Source of the DNA: Hyphomonas sediminis
GTDB taxonomy: Bacteria; Pseudomonadota; Alphaproteobacteria; Caulobacterales; Hyphomonadaceae
Length of the DNA: 64,000 bases
Assembly (NCBI RefSeq): GCF_019679475.1
Contig: NZ_JAIEZP010000001.1
Span: forward strand, 1,922,001-1,986,000
Direction: 5' to 3'
This document shows positions 55,572 through 64,000 of the stretch, one piece after another. The stretch's first letter is position 1. Every line of letters begins with the position of its first letter. The notes beneath the pieces were generated by a model. It did not search any database, was not told the DNA's origin, and was given only the letters and a program-made list of their open reading frames with translations. Both the position numbers and the translations under genes were made by a program.

Positions 55572-58304
55572 ATGGACGGCACAAGAAGTGAAGAGGCAAT
55601 CCTCTACCGCTACCGCTTCGGCGCGGCGGAGTTCGATGAGGCAAGCTTTGAGCTGAAAGTCGGCGGCCTCGCGGTCGAGCTGGAGCGTCGCCCGCTCGAA
55701 GTCCTCGCCCTGCTGCTGCGCCATGCGGGGGAAGTCGTCACCAAGGAAGAGCTGCTGGAAACCGTCTGGCAGGGCCGTATCACGGTGGAGAATGTGCTGG
55801 CCAATGCGGTGGCAAAGCTGCGCAAGGGCCTTGGCGAAACGCTGGCAGACCAGATCCGCACGCAGGCCCGCATCGGCTACCGGCTGACGGCCCCGGTCGA
55901 GCGCGTCGCCTCAGGCCGCCGTCTGGTGAACACGCTGGAACTGAAGGCCGGCCAGCCCGTGCCCGAGCGCAGCCACTTCATCCTGCGTGAGCAGCTTTCC
56001 GGAACGCGCGGCAGCGAGGTCTGGCTCGCCCGCCATGAGAAGACCGGCGAAGCCCGCGTCTACAAGTTCAGCCCGGATGGCGCCCGCCTCGCCTCGCTAA
56101 AGCGGGAGGCAACGCTCGCCCGCGTCCTGCGCGAAAGCCTCGGCGAGCGGGACGATATCGCCCGCGTTATCGACTGGAATTTTGAAACCGCGCCCTTCTT
56201 CCTCGAATGCGAATATGGCGGGGAAAACCTGTTCGTCTGGGCCGGGCAGGAAGACCGCCTTGCCGCCATGCTCCCGGAAGACCGGCTCCAGCTTGCCCTT
56301 CAGGCGGTCGATGTGGTTGCCGCCGCGCATGAGGCCGGCGTCCTCCACAAGGACCTGAAACCGGCAAACTTCCTCGTCGCCCCCCGCAAAGGCGGGGAAG
56401 GCTGGCAGGTGCGGATTGCAGACTTCGGCGCCGGCGGCCTGCTGGATCAGGGCCGCCTCGATGATCTCGGCATCACGCCCATGGGTATGACGGTGGAAGA
56501 GGGCGGCGGCTCCAGCTCCAGCCTCGGCACGCCGCTCTATATCGCGCCGGAGATCATCTCCGGCCAGTCGCCCTCGGCGCGCAGCGATGTCTATGCCCTT
56601 GGCGTGATGCTCTACCAGATCCTCGCGGGCAGCATGAAGAAGCCGCTCGCCACCGGCTGGGAAACGGACATTCCAGACCCGCTGCTTCAGGCCGATATCG
56701 CCGAGGCAACCCATGGCGACCCGGCCCGGCGCATCGCGTCGGCAGGCGCCCTCGCCAGCCGCCTGCGCGCGCTTGACGTTCGCCGCGCCGAGCGGGAACA
56801 GGCACAGCGCCTTGCCGCCGAAGCGGAGATTGCGCGGGCAGAGCTGGAAAAGGTGAAAACCCGCCGCCCCTGGGTCGCGGCCACCTTCGCTGCGCTGGTC
56901 ATCGGCTTCGGCGCCAGCCTCTGGCTTTACACGCAGGCCGCCAGTGCGCGCGCGGCGGCAGAAACCGAAGCGGCCCGCGCCGAGGCGACCGGCGGCTTCC
57001 TCCGGGACCTGCTGGTCAATGCCGATCCTTATCGGCCCGGCGGGGCAGGCGATGTCACCGTCCGCGCCGCTTTGGACAAGGCGTCGGAAGGCATCGCCGA
57101 GCGCTTTGCAGGCGATCCGGCCACCGAAGCCTCCATTCAGGAAACGGCGGGTGAGATTTATTCCAGCCTTGCCGCCTATGACGCCGCCTCAGCCCATAAG
57201 AGCCGCGCGGCGGATCTCTTCACCGCGCTCTACGGCGCCAATGATGTACGTACCCTGATTGCCCGCTACCGGCAGGCCGAAGCCCTGTCGAATGCGTCAA
57301 AGCTGGAAGAGGCGGCAGCAATCCTCGATGAAGCCGACCGGCGCGCCGCGCCCTTGCTGCCGGGTAGTTCCCTGCTGGCCTTTGCGGCGACGCAAACGCG
57401 TGGGCGCTATTTTCTCGTGCAGGCGGATATGGAAAACGCCACGCCGCTGCTCGAAGGGGCGGTTCGCCTGCTGCCCGAAGCGATGCCGGATAATCCGGAG
57501 GCGAGTTACCGCCTGAAGATGGATCTCGCGCAGGTCTACAGCCGCGTCAGCCGCCATGAAGAGGCGATCGCCCTGCTGGCAGACCTTCAGTCGCCCGCCT
57601 ATGCCGAGGCAGGCGTCAGCCAGGCCGTGCGCGCACGGGCGCTTATGTTCTATGGCGCTTCGCTGTTCTATGATGCCCGCTATGAAGAGGCAGAACCCGT
57701 CCTGAAGGATGCCATCACGGCGCTGACCGAAGTGTTCGGCGCGGAGTCTTCTCAGGTGGTTGAGGCGCAGAACACACTGGCAAACCTCTACGCTACCTCC
57801 GGCAATTGGGAACCGGCCCTGCCGCTGGTGACCGAAGTGCGCCAGAAGATGTGCGCCCTGCATGGCGAAGGCCATCTCACCTGCCTGATGACGATGGGCA
57901 ATGAAGCCGTGTTCCAGTGGTTTCTGGGCGACGCGCCGGGCGCGGTCGCCAATCTGGAGCCGGTGGTCGAAACCTTCCGTACCCAGCTTGGCCCGGATTC
58001 GCCCGCCGTGCATGTGCTTGCCTACTATCTGGCGATGGCGAAGCTGGAGGTTGGCGGCGCCGATGAAGCCATGGCGCTCGCCCAGCCGCTGGACGCGGGC
58101 AAGCTCGCCGCCGGCAGCCCGGGCGATGACTGGCAGCTGCGCATCGACGGCCTCAAGGGCATGGCCCTGATCGGTCAGGGGCAGTGCGCCGAGGGCCTCG
58201 CCCTCCTTCAGCCTGCGGTCAAATCCATGCAGGCGGGCGGCATGCAGCCCTGGATCTTGGAAGACTACGAAAACGCATTGAAAGCCGCGCCCTGCGGCGG
58301 GTGA
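55572..58304 (+). CDS. winged-helix / Ser-Thr kinase / transmembrane / repeat-rich fusion protein
   Basis: Protein of 910 residues. In order: OmpR-type winged-helix DNA-binding domain (about 15-110; VVTKEELLETVWQGRITVEN is the core), a Hanks-type kinase (about 135-400) with Lys165, catalytic HKDLKPANFL (His259, Asp261), DFG at 284 and APE at 325, a Glu/Arg/Ala coiled stretch, one membrane helix (about 432-453) and a C-terminal region of TPR-like helices to the end. Catalytic residues are all present, so the kinase is probably active. Topology puts DNA binding and kinase in the cytosol and the repeats in the periplasm. The ATG at 55572 follows AGGGCGAG. Divergent from three lipoprotein genes, its likely targets or partners. 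Confidence 0.85.
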   Translation: MDGTRSEEAILYRYRFGAAEFDEASFELKVGGLAVELERRPLEVLALLLRHAGEVVTKEELLETVWQGRITVENVLANAVAKLRKGLGETLADQIRTQARIGYRLTAPVERVASGRRLVNTLELKAGQPVPERSHFILREQLSGTRGSEVWLARHEKTGEARVYKFSPDGARLASLKREATLARVLRESLGERDDIARVIDWNFETAPFFLECEYGGENLFVWAGQEDRLAAMLPEDRLQLALQAVDVVAAAHEAGVLHKDLKPANFLVAPRKGGEGWQVRIADFGAGGLLDQGRLDDLGITPMGMTVEEGGGSSSSLGTPLYIAPEIISGQSPSARSDVYALGVMLYQILAGSMKKPLATGWETDIPDPLLQADIAEATHGDPARRIASAGALASRLRALDVRRAEREQAQRLAAEAEIARAELEKVKTRRPWVAATFAALVIGFGASLWLYTQAASARAAAETEAARAEATGGFLRDLLVNADPYRPGGAGDVTVRAALDKASEGIAERFAGDPATEASIQETAGEIYSSLAAYDAASAHKSRAADLFTALYGANDVRTLIARYRQAEALSNASKLEEAAAILDEADRRAAPLLPGSSLLAFAATQTRGRYFLVQADMENATPLLEGAVRLLPEAMPDNPEASYRLKMDLAQVYSRVSRHEEAIALLADLQSPAYAEAGVSQAVRARALMFYGASLFYDARYEEAEPVLKDAITALTEVFGAESSQVVEAQNTLANLYATSGNWEPALPLVTEVRQKMCALHGEGHLTCLMTMGNEAVFQWFLGDAPGAVANLEPVVETFRTQLGPDSPAVHVLAYYLAMAKLEVGGADEAMALAQPLDAGKLAAGSPGDDWQLRIDGLKGMALIGQGQCAEGLALLQPAVKSMQAGGMQPWILEDYENALKAAPCGG

Positions 58305-58325
58305 AATTTGCGAAATTCCCGAACC

Positions 58326-58359
58326 GCTCATCCTGAGCGAAGTCGAAGGACGAGCCGGG
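58326..58359. repeat. dispersed repeat block C, third location
   Basis: GCTCATCCTGAGCGAAGTCG followed by AAGGACGAGCCGGG, matching the core of block C seen at 27896, 28330 and 52150. Here it lies alone between the receptor kinase gene and bioA, 22 nt after the former's stop. Confidence 0.8.
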
Positions 58360-58378
58360 GCGCGCGCCGGACCGCTGG

Positions 58379-59656
58379 TTATCCGATCTCGGAAATGCCG
58401 GCGCTGGCGAATTTCAGGATCGCGCCGGTCAGGCGGGCCAGGTCGTCCTCTCCGATCCCGTAGGCGGGGGAGAGGTAGACCGTCCGGCCAAGCGGGCGGA
58501 TGAAGGTGCCCTGGTCGATGAACCATTTGCGGGCCGCCTCCAGCGGGAAGCTCTCGGCCATCTCCACAGCGGTGACCGCGCCCAGTACGCGGACATCGGC
58601 CACGCTCTCCAGATCCTTCGCCGGGGCGAGGGCGGCGGTCAGGCTCGCTTCGAGTTTCTTGACGCGCTTGAGCAGGCTGCCATCGGCAAAAAGGTCGAGC
58701 CCAGCATTGGCAACGGCGCAGGCGATGGCGTGGCCGGTGTAAGTTGGTCCGTGCATCAGGGCGTGGTCCGGATTGTCCGAATGGAACGCCGAATAGACAC
58801 GGGCTGACGCGATTGTGCCTGCAAGTGGCGTTATTCCGCCCGTAATTGCCTTGCCAAGACACATAATGTCCGGCGTGACGCCGGCGCGATTGGCGGCAAA
58901 CATCTCGCCCGTGCGCCCGAAGCCGGTGAAAATCTCGTCGAAGATCAGCAGCACGCCTGCCTGATCGCACAGGCGCCGCAACGTTTTCAGCACCTGCGGA
59001 GAATGCATTCGCATCCCCCCGGCGCCCTGGATCATCGGCTCGATCAGCACGCCGGCGATCTTCTTGTCGCTGGCCAGCAGGGTCTCCAGCGCCCGGATCT
59101 GGTCGCGTGCTTCGGGCAGGGCCACCACATATTGTTCCTGCAGCGCGCCGCGGAACATGTGGTGCATTCCTTCGTCCGGATCACAGACCGACATCGTCGC
59201 CAGCGTGTCGCCATGATAGCCGCCGAGGAAGGAGACGAACTTGGTCCGGCGTTCCCCGCTTGTGTTGCGGAAATACTGGATGGCGATCTTCATCGCCACT
59301 TCCACAGCCACAGACCCCGACTCGGTAAAGAAGGTCCGCGTCAGGTCGCCCGGTGTCACCTGCGCCAGCCGGCTCGCCAGCCGGTAGACCGGCTCATGCG
59401 CCAGGCCGCCGAGCATGATGTGGGGTATCCTGGCCATCTGGTCCCGGGCGGCATCGAGCAGCTCGGCCCGGTTGTAGCCATGGACGCTGGTCCACCAGCT
59501 GCCGACACCATCGACGAGTTCGCGCCCATCCGCCAAGTAAAGGCGGGAGCCATCGGTGCGGGTGATGGCAACCGGGGCGGGCACAGTCCGCATCTGGGCG
59601 TAGGGCAGCCAGATATGGGCCAGGCCTTCGGTGAACCAGTCTTTCGGGTCTGCCAT
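58379..59656 (-). CDS. bioA: adenosylmethionine-8-amino-7-oxononanoate aminotransferase
   Basis: Class III PLP aminotransferase of 425 residues that makes 7,8-diaminopelargonate in biotin synthesis, using S-adenosylmethionine as amino donor. BioA features: HIWLPYAQM and [11 protein letters not shown] at the N-terminus, [45 protein letters not shown] and the PLP lysine in LGKAITGG. Start at 59656 is chosen because AGGA stands 9 nt upstream; longer starts at 59680 or 59719 are possible. Divergent from bioF-bioD with 108 nt between starts. bioB is not in this window. Confidence 0.94.
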   Translation of the reverse strand: MADPKDWFTEGLAHIWLPYAQMRTVPAPVAITRTDGSRLYLADGRELVDGVGSWWTSVHGYNRAELLDAARDQMARIPHIMLGGLAHEPVYRLASRLAQVTPGDLTRTFFTESGSVAVEVAMKIAIQYFRNTSGERRTKFVSFLGGYHGDTLATMSVCDPDEGMHHMFRGALQEQYVVALPEARDQIRALETLLASDKKIAGVLIEPMIQGAGGMRMHSPQVLKTLRRLCDQAGVLLIFDEIFTGFGRTGEMFAANRAGVTPDIMCLGKAITGGITPLAGTIASARVYSAFHSDNPDHALMHGPTYTGHAIACAVANAGLDLFADGSLLKRVKKLEASLTAALAPAKDLESVADVRVLGAVTAVEMAESFPLEAARKWFIDQGTFIRPLGRTVYLSPAYGIGEDDLARLTGAILKFASAGISEIG

Positions 59657-59764
59657 GATCAGCCATCCTAAAAGGTTCATTGCTGCGGGCAATCGCCGCT
59701 TGGCATGGCCCGCGTGCATCCCCTAGGACAGGCGCGGCAGAACGGCCAGAGGATTGTAAGACTG

Positions 59765-60904
59765 ATGACGTCTTTGGAACGACTGAAGGCCTTTGCGGCG
59801 GACAAGTTGGAGCGGCTGGAAACAACCGGGCAGCGCCGATCGCTCGTGGAAACCGCGCGGGAAGCGGGCGGGCGGGCCGATCGGGCGGGGCGGCGGGTGA
59901 TTTCCTTCTGCGACAATGACTACCTGTCGCTGTCCCATGACGCCCGCGTCACGGAAGCGGCGGCGGAGGCGGCGCGGGACTTTGGGGCGGGCAGTGGCGG
60001 ATCGCGGCTGATTACGGGGAATCATCCGCTGAACAGCGTGCTGGAGGCGCGGCTGGCGGCCCTGAAGGGCACCGAGGGCGCGCGGGTGTTCGGCTCCGGC
60101 TTCCTGGCAAATCTTGGGACGATTCCGGCGCTGGTGGGCAAGGGCGACACGATCGTAATGGACGAGCTGGCGCATGCCTGCATGCATGCCGGGGCGCGTC
60201 TTTCGGGTGCCGAAGTGCGCCTTTTTGCGCACAATCAGGTACAAGATGCGGCAAATCAGGTACGATCTGCATCAGGTCAGGTCCTTTTGCTCACCGAGAC
60301 CGTTTTTTCGATGGATGGGGACGTTGCCCCGCTCGCCGAACTTGGCGCGCTGGCTGAGGAGGCCGGCGCCTGGCTGATGACGGACGATGCCCACGGCTTC
60401 GGTGTGGTCCACCCGGAAAACCCTGCCCAGATCCAGATGGGCACCCTTTCCAAGGCGGTCGGCGGATATGGCGGATATGTCTGCGGCCCGGCCGAGCTGA
60501 TGGACCTGCTCAACAGCCGGGCGCGCAGCCTTGTGTACACGACCGGCCTGCCGCCGGCGGTGCTGGCCGCCGCGATTGCCGCGCTGGACGTGATCGCCGC
60601 GGAACCGGAACGCAGGGAACGGGCGCTGGCGAATGCGGCGCTGTTCTGCGAGCTGATGGAATTGCCGGCGCCGACAAGCGTGATCGTGCCGATCATCATC
60701 GGGCCGGAAGCCGAGGCGATGCGGATTTCCGCTGAGCTGCTGGCGCGCGGATACCTCGTCACGGCGATCCGGCCACCGACGGTGCCTGCGGGCACAGCGC
60801 GCCTGCGCGTGACCTTTGCCACCGGGCATGAGGAAGGCGACATCCACGCCTTTGCCGGCGCGCTCAGGGAAATCATGGAGCCTGCATGCGCGGCTATTTC
60901 GTAA
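59765..60904 (+). CDS. bioF: 8-amino-7-oxononanoate synthase
   Basis: Alpha-oxoamine synthase of 379 residues that condenses pimeloyl-ACP/CoA with alanine. Seen: CDNDYLSLSHD, GAGSGGSRLITGNHPLNSVLE, VFGSGFLANLGTIPAL, TDDAHGFGVVHPE and the PLP lysine in GTLSKAVGGYGGY. The ATG at 59765 gives the usual N-terminus; an in-frame ATG at 59705 is too long. It overlaps bioD by 19 nt. Codons in this gene end in G unusually often for the window (GCG, GGG, CTG), unlike the C-ending preference of most neighbours. Confidence 0.94.
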   Translation: MTSLERLKAFAADKLERLETTGQRRSLVETAREAGGRADRAGRRVISFCDNDYLSLSHDARVTEAAAEAARDFGAGSGGSRLITGNHPLNSVLEARLAALKGTEGARVFGSGFLANLGTIPALVGKGDTIVMDELAHACMHAGARLSGAEVRLFAHNQVQDAANQVRSASGQVLLLTETVFSMDGDVAPLAELGALAEEAGAWLMTDDAHGFGVVHPENPAQIQMGTLSKAVGGYGGYVCGPAELMDLLNSRARSLVYTTGLPPAVLAAAIAALDVIAAEPERRERALANAALFCELMELPAPTSVIVPIIIGPEAEAMRISAELLARGYLVTAIRPPTVPAGTARLRVTFATGHEEGDIHAFAGALREIMEPACAAIS

Positions 60905-61566
60905 CCGCCACCGGAACCGATATCGGCAAGACCTATGTGAGCGCGGGCCTGCTGGCGGCCTGGCGGGCGCAGGGACTTTCGGTGGACGCAACCAAGCCGC
61001 TGATGAGCGGGTTTGCTGAAGACGCTTTGGAACAGTCCGACGCCGGACGATTGCTGACAGCGATGGGGCGGAAGGTGACGCCTGCGTCAGTTTCGGAAAT
61101 CTGCCTTCACCGGCTGGCCCCGCCGATTGCGCCGAATGTGGCGATGCGACGGGCCGGGATTGTGCAGGATTATGCGGAGATCAAAGGCTTCGTCGAGCGG
61201 CGCCTTTCTGCGCCGAAAGACTTTCATCTGGTAGAGGGCGCAGGCGGCGTGATGTCGCCGCTGACAGATGATTCGCTGCAGATCGATCTGATGGCAGACC
61301 TGCAATTGCCCATTATTCTTGTCTCTGCACCGTATCTCGGCTCCATAAGTCACACGCTGACTGCAATCGATGCGTTACGCATAAGAGGGTTGCAGATCGT
61401 TGCGCTGGTGATTTCTGAGGTTGTTTCAGATTCTGAAAATAACTCGGACAGGTTGCTGGAATTCATTCAAGAGATCAATCGATTCAGGGATGTACCCCTA
61501 TTTCCGGTAGGGCATGGAGAAGGGGTAAATTCTCTGGTCCTGTCTATCTTGCAACAGAGCGCCTGA
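60886..61566 (+). CDS. bioD: dethiobiotin synthetase
   Basis: ATP-dependent carboxylase of 226 residues closing the ureido ring of dethiobiotin from diaminopelargonate and CO2. The P-loop is TATGTDIGKTYVSAG (about 7-21), the substrate region DATKPLMSG follows, and the conserved VEGAGGVMSPL is at about 115-125. Its start lies inside bioF, so the two are translationally linked. The 3' third becomes AT-richer (around 61330-61560) than the rest of the window. Confidence 0.93.
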   Translation: MRGYFVTATGTDIGKTYVSAGLLAAWRAQGLSVDATKPLMSGFAEDALEQSDAGRLLTAMGRKVTPASVSEICLHRLAPPIAPNVAMRRAGIVQDYAEIKGFVERRLSAPKDFHLVEGAGGVMSPLTDDSLQIDLMADLQLPIILVSAPYLGSISHTLTAIDALRIRGLQIVALVISEVVSDSENNSDRLLEFIQEINRFRDVPLFPVGHGEGVNSLVLSILQQSA

Positions 61567-61694
61567 TTTGGCTTCGCGTTAGGGTTTGAGAAACCACTTA
61601 ATTCGCTTATAGTCTACGTAGTTTCCCTTAATGACCGGGTACGTTGGGGAAGCCACTTACGCCGTGATTAACCAAATCATCTGGAGAAGATCCG

Positions 61695-62315
61695 ATGGCG
61701 GATGACGACCCATATAGACATGAAAGGCGATCCCAGAAGGATCGCAGCGAGAGCATGCAGAAGCGCGTTCTGGATGCTACGCTCAAATGCATCGGCGAGC
61801 GCGGATACCATGGCGTATCCCTGCAGGACATTGCCGATGAGGCCGGCGTTTCGCGCGGCGCGATCACGCACCACTATATCAGCAAGATGGAACTGGTCTC
61901 TTCGGCGATCAGCCATTTCGTCCAGTGGCGCTATGTGAAGCTGCAGGAAGCGTTTGAAGGACGAGCCGGACTAAGCCTGCAGGAGCGGCTCGATGTGCTC
62001 TGGGACGAGTTCCAGAAAATCTTCCCGATCGCGTTCGAGCTGATCGTGGCGCTCCGCTCTGACAAGGACCTGCTGGCGCTTTACAAACGGCAATCGAAAG
62101 GCGGCGTGGACGACATCACGCTTGGCTATGACGGCTTTTTTCCTGAGCTCGTGAATGCCGGCATTCCCCGCGTCGTCATCTCGGTGATGATGGCATTCTA
62201 TCGCGGCGCCTATCTGGAGAGCGTGGCGCGTGACCCTGCATATGTTGCCGAAATGAAGCGCACGTTCGACGACATGCTGATGAGCTATATGCAGGTGCAT
62301 CGAAAGGCAGCCTGA
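61695..62315 (+). CDS. TetR family transcriptional regulator
   Basis: TetR-type regulator of 206 residues with the helix-turn-helix at about 24-70 (VSLQDIADEAGVSRGAITHHY) and a C-terminal domain of unknown effector. GGAGAAGATCCG precedes the ATG. The upstream 128 bases contain the perfect palindrome CTACGTAG (61614-61621), a possible autoregulatory site. Convergent with the M20 hydrolase gene (41 nt between stops); whether it controls that pair is uncertain. Confidence 0.86.
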   Translation: MADDDPYRHERRSQKDRSESMQKRVLDATLKCIGERGYHGVSLQDIADEAGVSRGAITHHYISKMELVSSAISHFVQWRYVKLQEAFEGRAGLSLQERLDVLWDEFQKIFPIAFELIVALRSDKDLLALYKRQSKGGVDDITLGYDGFFPELVNAGIPRVVISVMMAFYRGAYLESVARDPAYVAEMKRTFDDMLMSYMQVHRKAA

Positions 62316-62356
62316 TCCCTCAGGGTCCTCAACTGGCCGGGCCAGTCCTGGCCAGG

Positions 62357-63721
62357 CTAATCAAACGGATTGTCGCCATAGACAGTCTTCCCGGCCAGGG
62401 CTTTCACGTCCCCCTCAGCCCGGCCACAGACCGCAAGTGCCGTCAGCGCGTACATCAGCGTGCACTTGAAGAAGTCTTCCGGCGTGGGACGCCAGCGAAC
62501 AGGACCGAAGGTCACCGCCGGCACCCGGTGCATGTTGAAGACATTGTGATCGCGCCACATGCTTGAATAGACCGGCTTTGCAATCTCCACCGGCGTGTCC
62601 AGAACGGACTGGACGGCGATGTCGATGCCGGTGACGAGCGGGGCAACCTCTTCATCATCGGCTTCATAGCCGTGGCTGACATTCACCGGCTCTACCTCGA
62701 ACTCAAGGCCCGGCAGGGAGCGCATGACCGCCTCCAGCTCATGCAGCACCTGGGCGGCTTTCTGCTTCGGGCTGAGATCGCAGCTGACATAGATGGCGGC
62801 GACTTCCGTGCCGCCGCTATAGGGGAAGCCGGCCTGGACACTGCTGATCGTGGCCTTGGGAAGGGAGGAGCCGCCCTTGGCGTGATAGGCATTCAGTTTT
62901 TCATAATCGAGCGACCAGGCGTGGAGCGCCTCGATGACCGGGCCGAGCTTGTAGATGGGGCTGGGATGGTCTGCCGTTGCCCTGGGCGCCTTCAGGAGCG
63001 GGCGGAAGATCGATTCTCCATAGATGCGTATGCGGAACATGGCGCCGCCGCAGCCGAGCCAGGTGACGCCGAAATCCGTGCCTTCTGCCGCGATGGCAAA
63101 ATCGGGCGCGACGCCGCCATGATGGAACATGTAATGGGCACCGATTTCCTTGCCCATATAGTCGATGCCGCCGCGTTCCTCGATTGGCTCTGGCCCGCAT
63201 TCGCCGGGGCAGGCGGTGAGATACATGCGGCCAGAGAGCTCGTATCCGGCTTTTTTCAGCGCCTTGGCGGCCATGAGCATGCAGCTCATCGGGCCGCGAT
63301 CATTGGCGACGGCATAGCCATAGAACTTGCCATCTTCGAGCCAGCACTCTTTCCATTCGCGGTTTACGGTTCCGGATGGACGTTTCGTCTTCTCACGGAC
63401 CACCGGGTCGGCTGGTTCACTTTCCGTATCAAGGTGCGCCGTGAAGAGAAGGTTCTTGCCGGGGCCATGACCGCCGAAAGAGCCGATGACATTCTGGCGA
63501 TGAGGCACAGCGCCCACGGAGAGCGGGCGGAAGCCTTCGCGCGACATCCATTCATGGACGAAAGCGGACGCCTCCGCCTCTCCGGTTGACGGGCTGTAGA
63601 TATTCGACAGGTCGAGGACAAGTTTTGTCAGCTCCTCGATGTCGATAGCATCGGAGATGGCTTTGACATCCTCCGGGGAGATGCCCGCACCGATCGCTGT
63701 TTCCAGCAGCCCGTCAGCCAT
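62357..63721 (-). CDS. M20 family metallohydrolase
   Basis: Zinc-dependent amidohydrolase/peptidase of the ArgE/DapE/M20 group, 454 residues. Metal-site blocks are LFTAHLDTE with the first His/Asp, VANDRGPM with the bridging Asp, and CPGECGPEP in the position of the paired acids (EE is EC here, with Glu in the next positions). HRVPAVTFGPVRWRPTPEDF is the C-terminal His region. It should hydrolyse an amide or peptide-like bond; the substrate is unknown. GGGAGAGGG precedes the start. Transcribed after an LLM flavin oxidoreductase gene (41 nt gap). Confidence 0.85.
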   Translation of the reverse strand: MADGLLETAIGAGISPEDVKAISDAIDIEELTKLVLDLSNIYSPSTGEAEASAFVHEWMSREGFRPLSVGAVPHRQNVIGSFGGHGPGKNLLFTAHLDTESEPADPVVREKTKRPSGTVNREWKECWLEDGKFYGYAVANDRGPMSCMLMAAKALKKAGYELSGRMYLTACPGECGPEPIEERGGIDYMGKEIGAHYMFHHGGVAPDFAIAAEGTDFGVTWLGCGGAMFRIRIYGESIFRPLLKAPRATADHPSPIYKLGPVIEALHAWSLDYEKLNAYHAKGGSSLPKATISSVQAGFPYSGGTEVAAIYVSCDLSPKQKAAQVLHELEAVMRSLPGLEFEVEPVNVSHGYEADDEEVAPLVTGIDIAVQSVLDTPVEIAKPVYSSMWRDHNVFNMHRVPAVTFGPVRWRPTPEDFFKCTLMYALTALAVCGRAEGDVKALAGKTVYGDNPFD

Positions 63722-63762
63722 GGGGTTTCCCTCTCCCTTATCCGTTATCTGATTATGTGATG

Positions 63763-64000
63763 TCAGGCAGGTTCATGGCTGTCTGCCGGGAACTGCTTGC
63801 GCAGGCCAGGCAGGATGTCTCCGAACATTTCCAGGCCGGTCTTGTAGTCCGGGAAGATCAACATCACGCCGTCTAGCTCCGCAGACTCGACATATGCTTC
63901 GATCTTTTCGCGGCAGGTTTCCGGCGAGCCCATGACCGTATGGTTCTGGCTGGCGCCCATCTTGCGGGCCGCGGCGGCGAGATTTTCCGGCGCGATGCCC
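63763..64000 (-). CDS. LLM class flavin-dependent oxidoreductase, C-terminal part
   Basis: The last 79 codons of a gene running in from beyond the right edge. The stretch HTVMGSPETCREKIEAYVES followed by DGVMLIFPDY and PGLRKQFP is the usual C-terminus of luciferase-like F420 or FMN-dependent monooxygenases. An oxygenase paired with an M20 hydrolase would fit breakdown of an amide-containing compound. Only the family can be given, since the active-site part is outside the window. Confidence 0.75.
   Translation of the reverse strand, partial: GIAPENLAAAARKMGASQNHTVMGSPETCREKIEAYVESAELDGVMLIFPDYKTGLEMFGDILPGLRKQFPADSHEPA

Overview
The window looks like chromosomal DNA of a GC-rich alphaproteobacterium. 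A marine, stalked or budding Caulobacterales/Hyphomonadaceae-type organism fits best: large TonB-dependent receptors with a GPH-type sugar symporter, the oxidative L-fucose pathway, a heme-PAS FixL with FixJ next to ccoNOQP-ccoGHIS, a ScfR-type regulator beside the glyoxylate shunt genes, and short dispersed extragenic repeats. No rRNA, tRNA, CRISPR array, prophage or insertion sequence was seen.

Layout. (1) 1-11.1 kb, L-fucose utilisation: fumarylacetoacetase-fold hydrolase (cut by the left edge), SDR dehydrogenase, lactonase, aldo/keto reductase, L-fuconate dehydratase, a divergent sugar mutarotase, an IclR regulator, and an import operon (TonB receptor, GPH symporter, TetR). (2) 11.3-16.1 kb, a translationally coupled operon for 5-oxoproline use: DUF2891 lipoprotein, NRAMP-fold transporter without the metal motifs, PxpA, PxpB, PxpC; then a tiny membrane protein on the other strand. 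(3) 16.6-20.9 kb, TetR regulator, zinc alcohol dehydrogenase, KatG. (4) 21.0-27.6 kb, a TetR-controlled RND efflux system with two operator-like palindromes. (5) 27.6-28.4 kb, dispersed repeats and an orphan gene. (6) 28.5-39.1 kb, the cbb3 oxidase system (ccoSIHG and ccoPQON on the minus strand) and its oxygen sensing module fixL-fixJ-receiver. (7) 39.1-44.0 kb, ScfR-like regulator divergent from malate synthase and isocitrate lyase. (8) 44.1-48.5 kb, a Fur-box-preceded heme-type TonB receptor with DUF6607 and DUF4198 partners and a small His/Cys-containing protein. (9) 48.5-53 kb, LOG-family hydrolase, Atm1-type ABC half transporter, a phosphatidylserine-decarboxylase-like protein lacking its catalytic residues, repeats, an orphan gene. 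(10) 53.2-58.3 kb, three lipoproteins divergent from a fusion of winged-helix DNA-binding domain, Ser/Thr kinase, one membrane helix and a long repeat-rich periplasmic part. (11) 58.4-61.6 kb, bioA divergent from bioF-bioD. (12) 61.7-64 kb, TetR regulator convergent with an M20 hydrolase and a truncated LLM flavin oxidoreductase.

How it works together. Region 1 can take up a fucosylated sugar across both membranes and oxidise L-fucose to pyruvate plus lactate. Regions 6 and 7 supply microaerobic respiration and growth on acetyl-CoA-forming substrates. Region 8 looks like iron/heme acquisition. The least explained parts are the DNA-binding receptor kinase with its lipoprotein operon (53.2-58.3 kb), the catalytically dead decarboxylase homologue (51.1 kb), and the DUF2891/NRAMP-like pair fused by translational coupling to 5-oxoprolinase. 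All functional names rest on reading the sequence and remembered family motifs; no database search was run.
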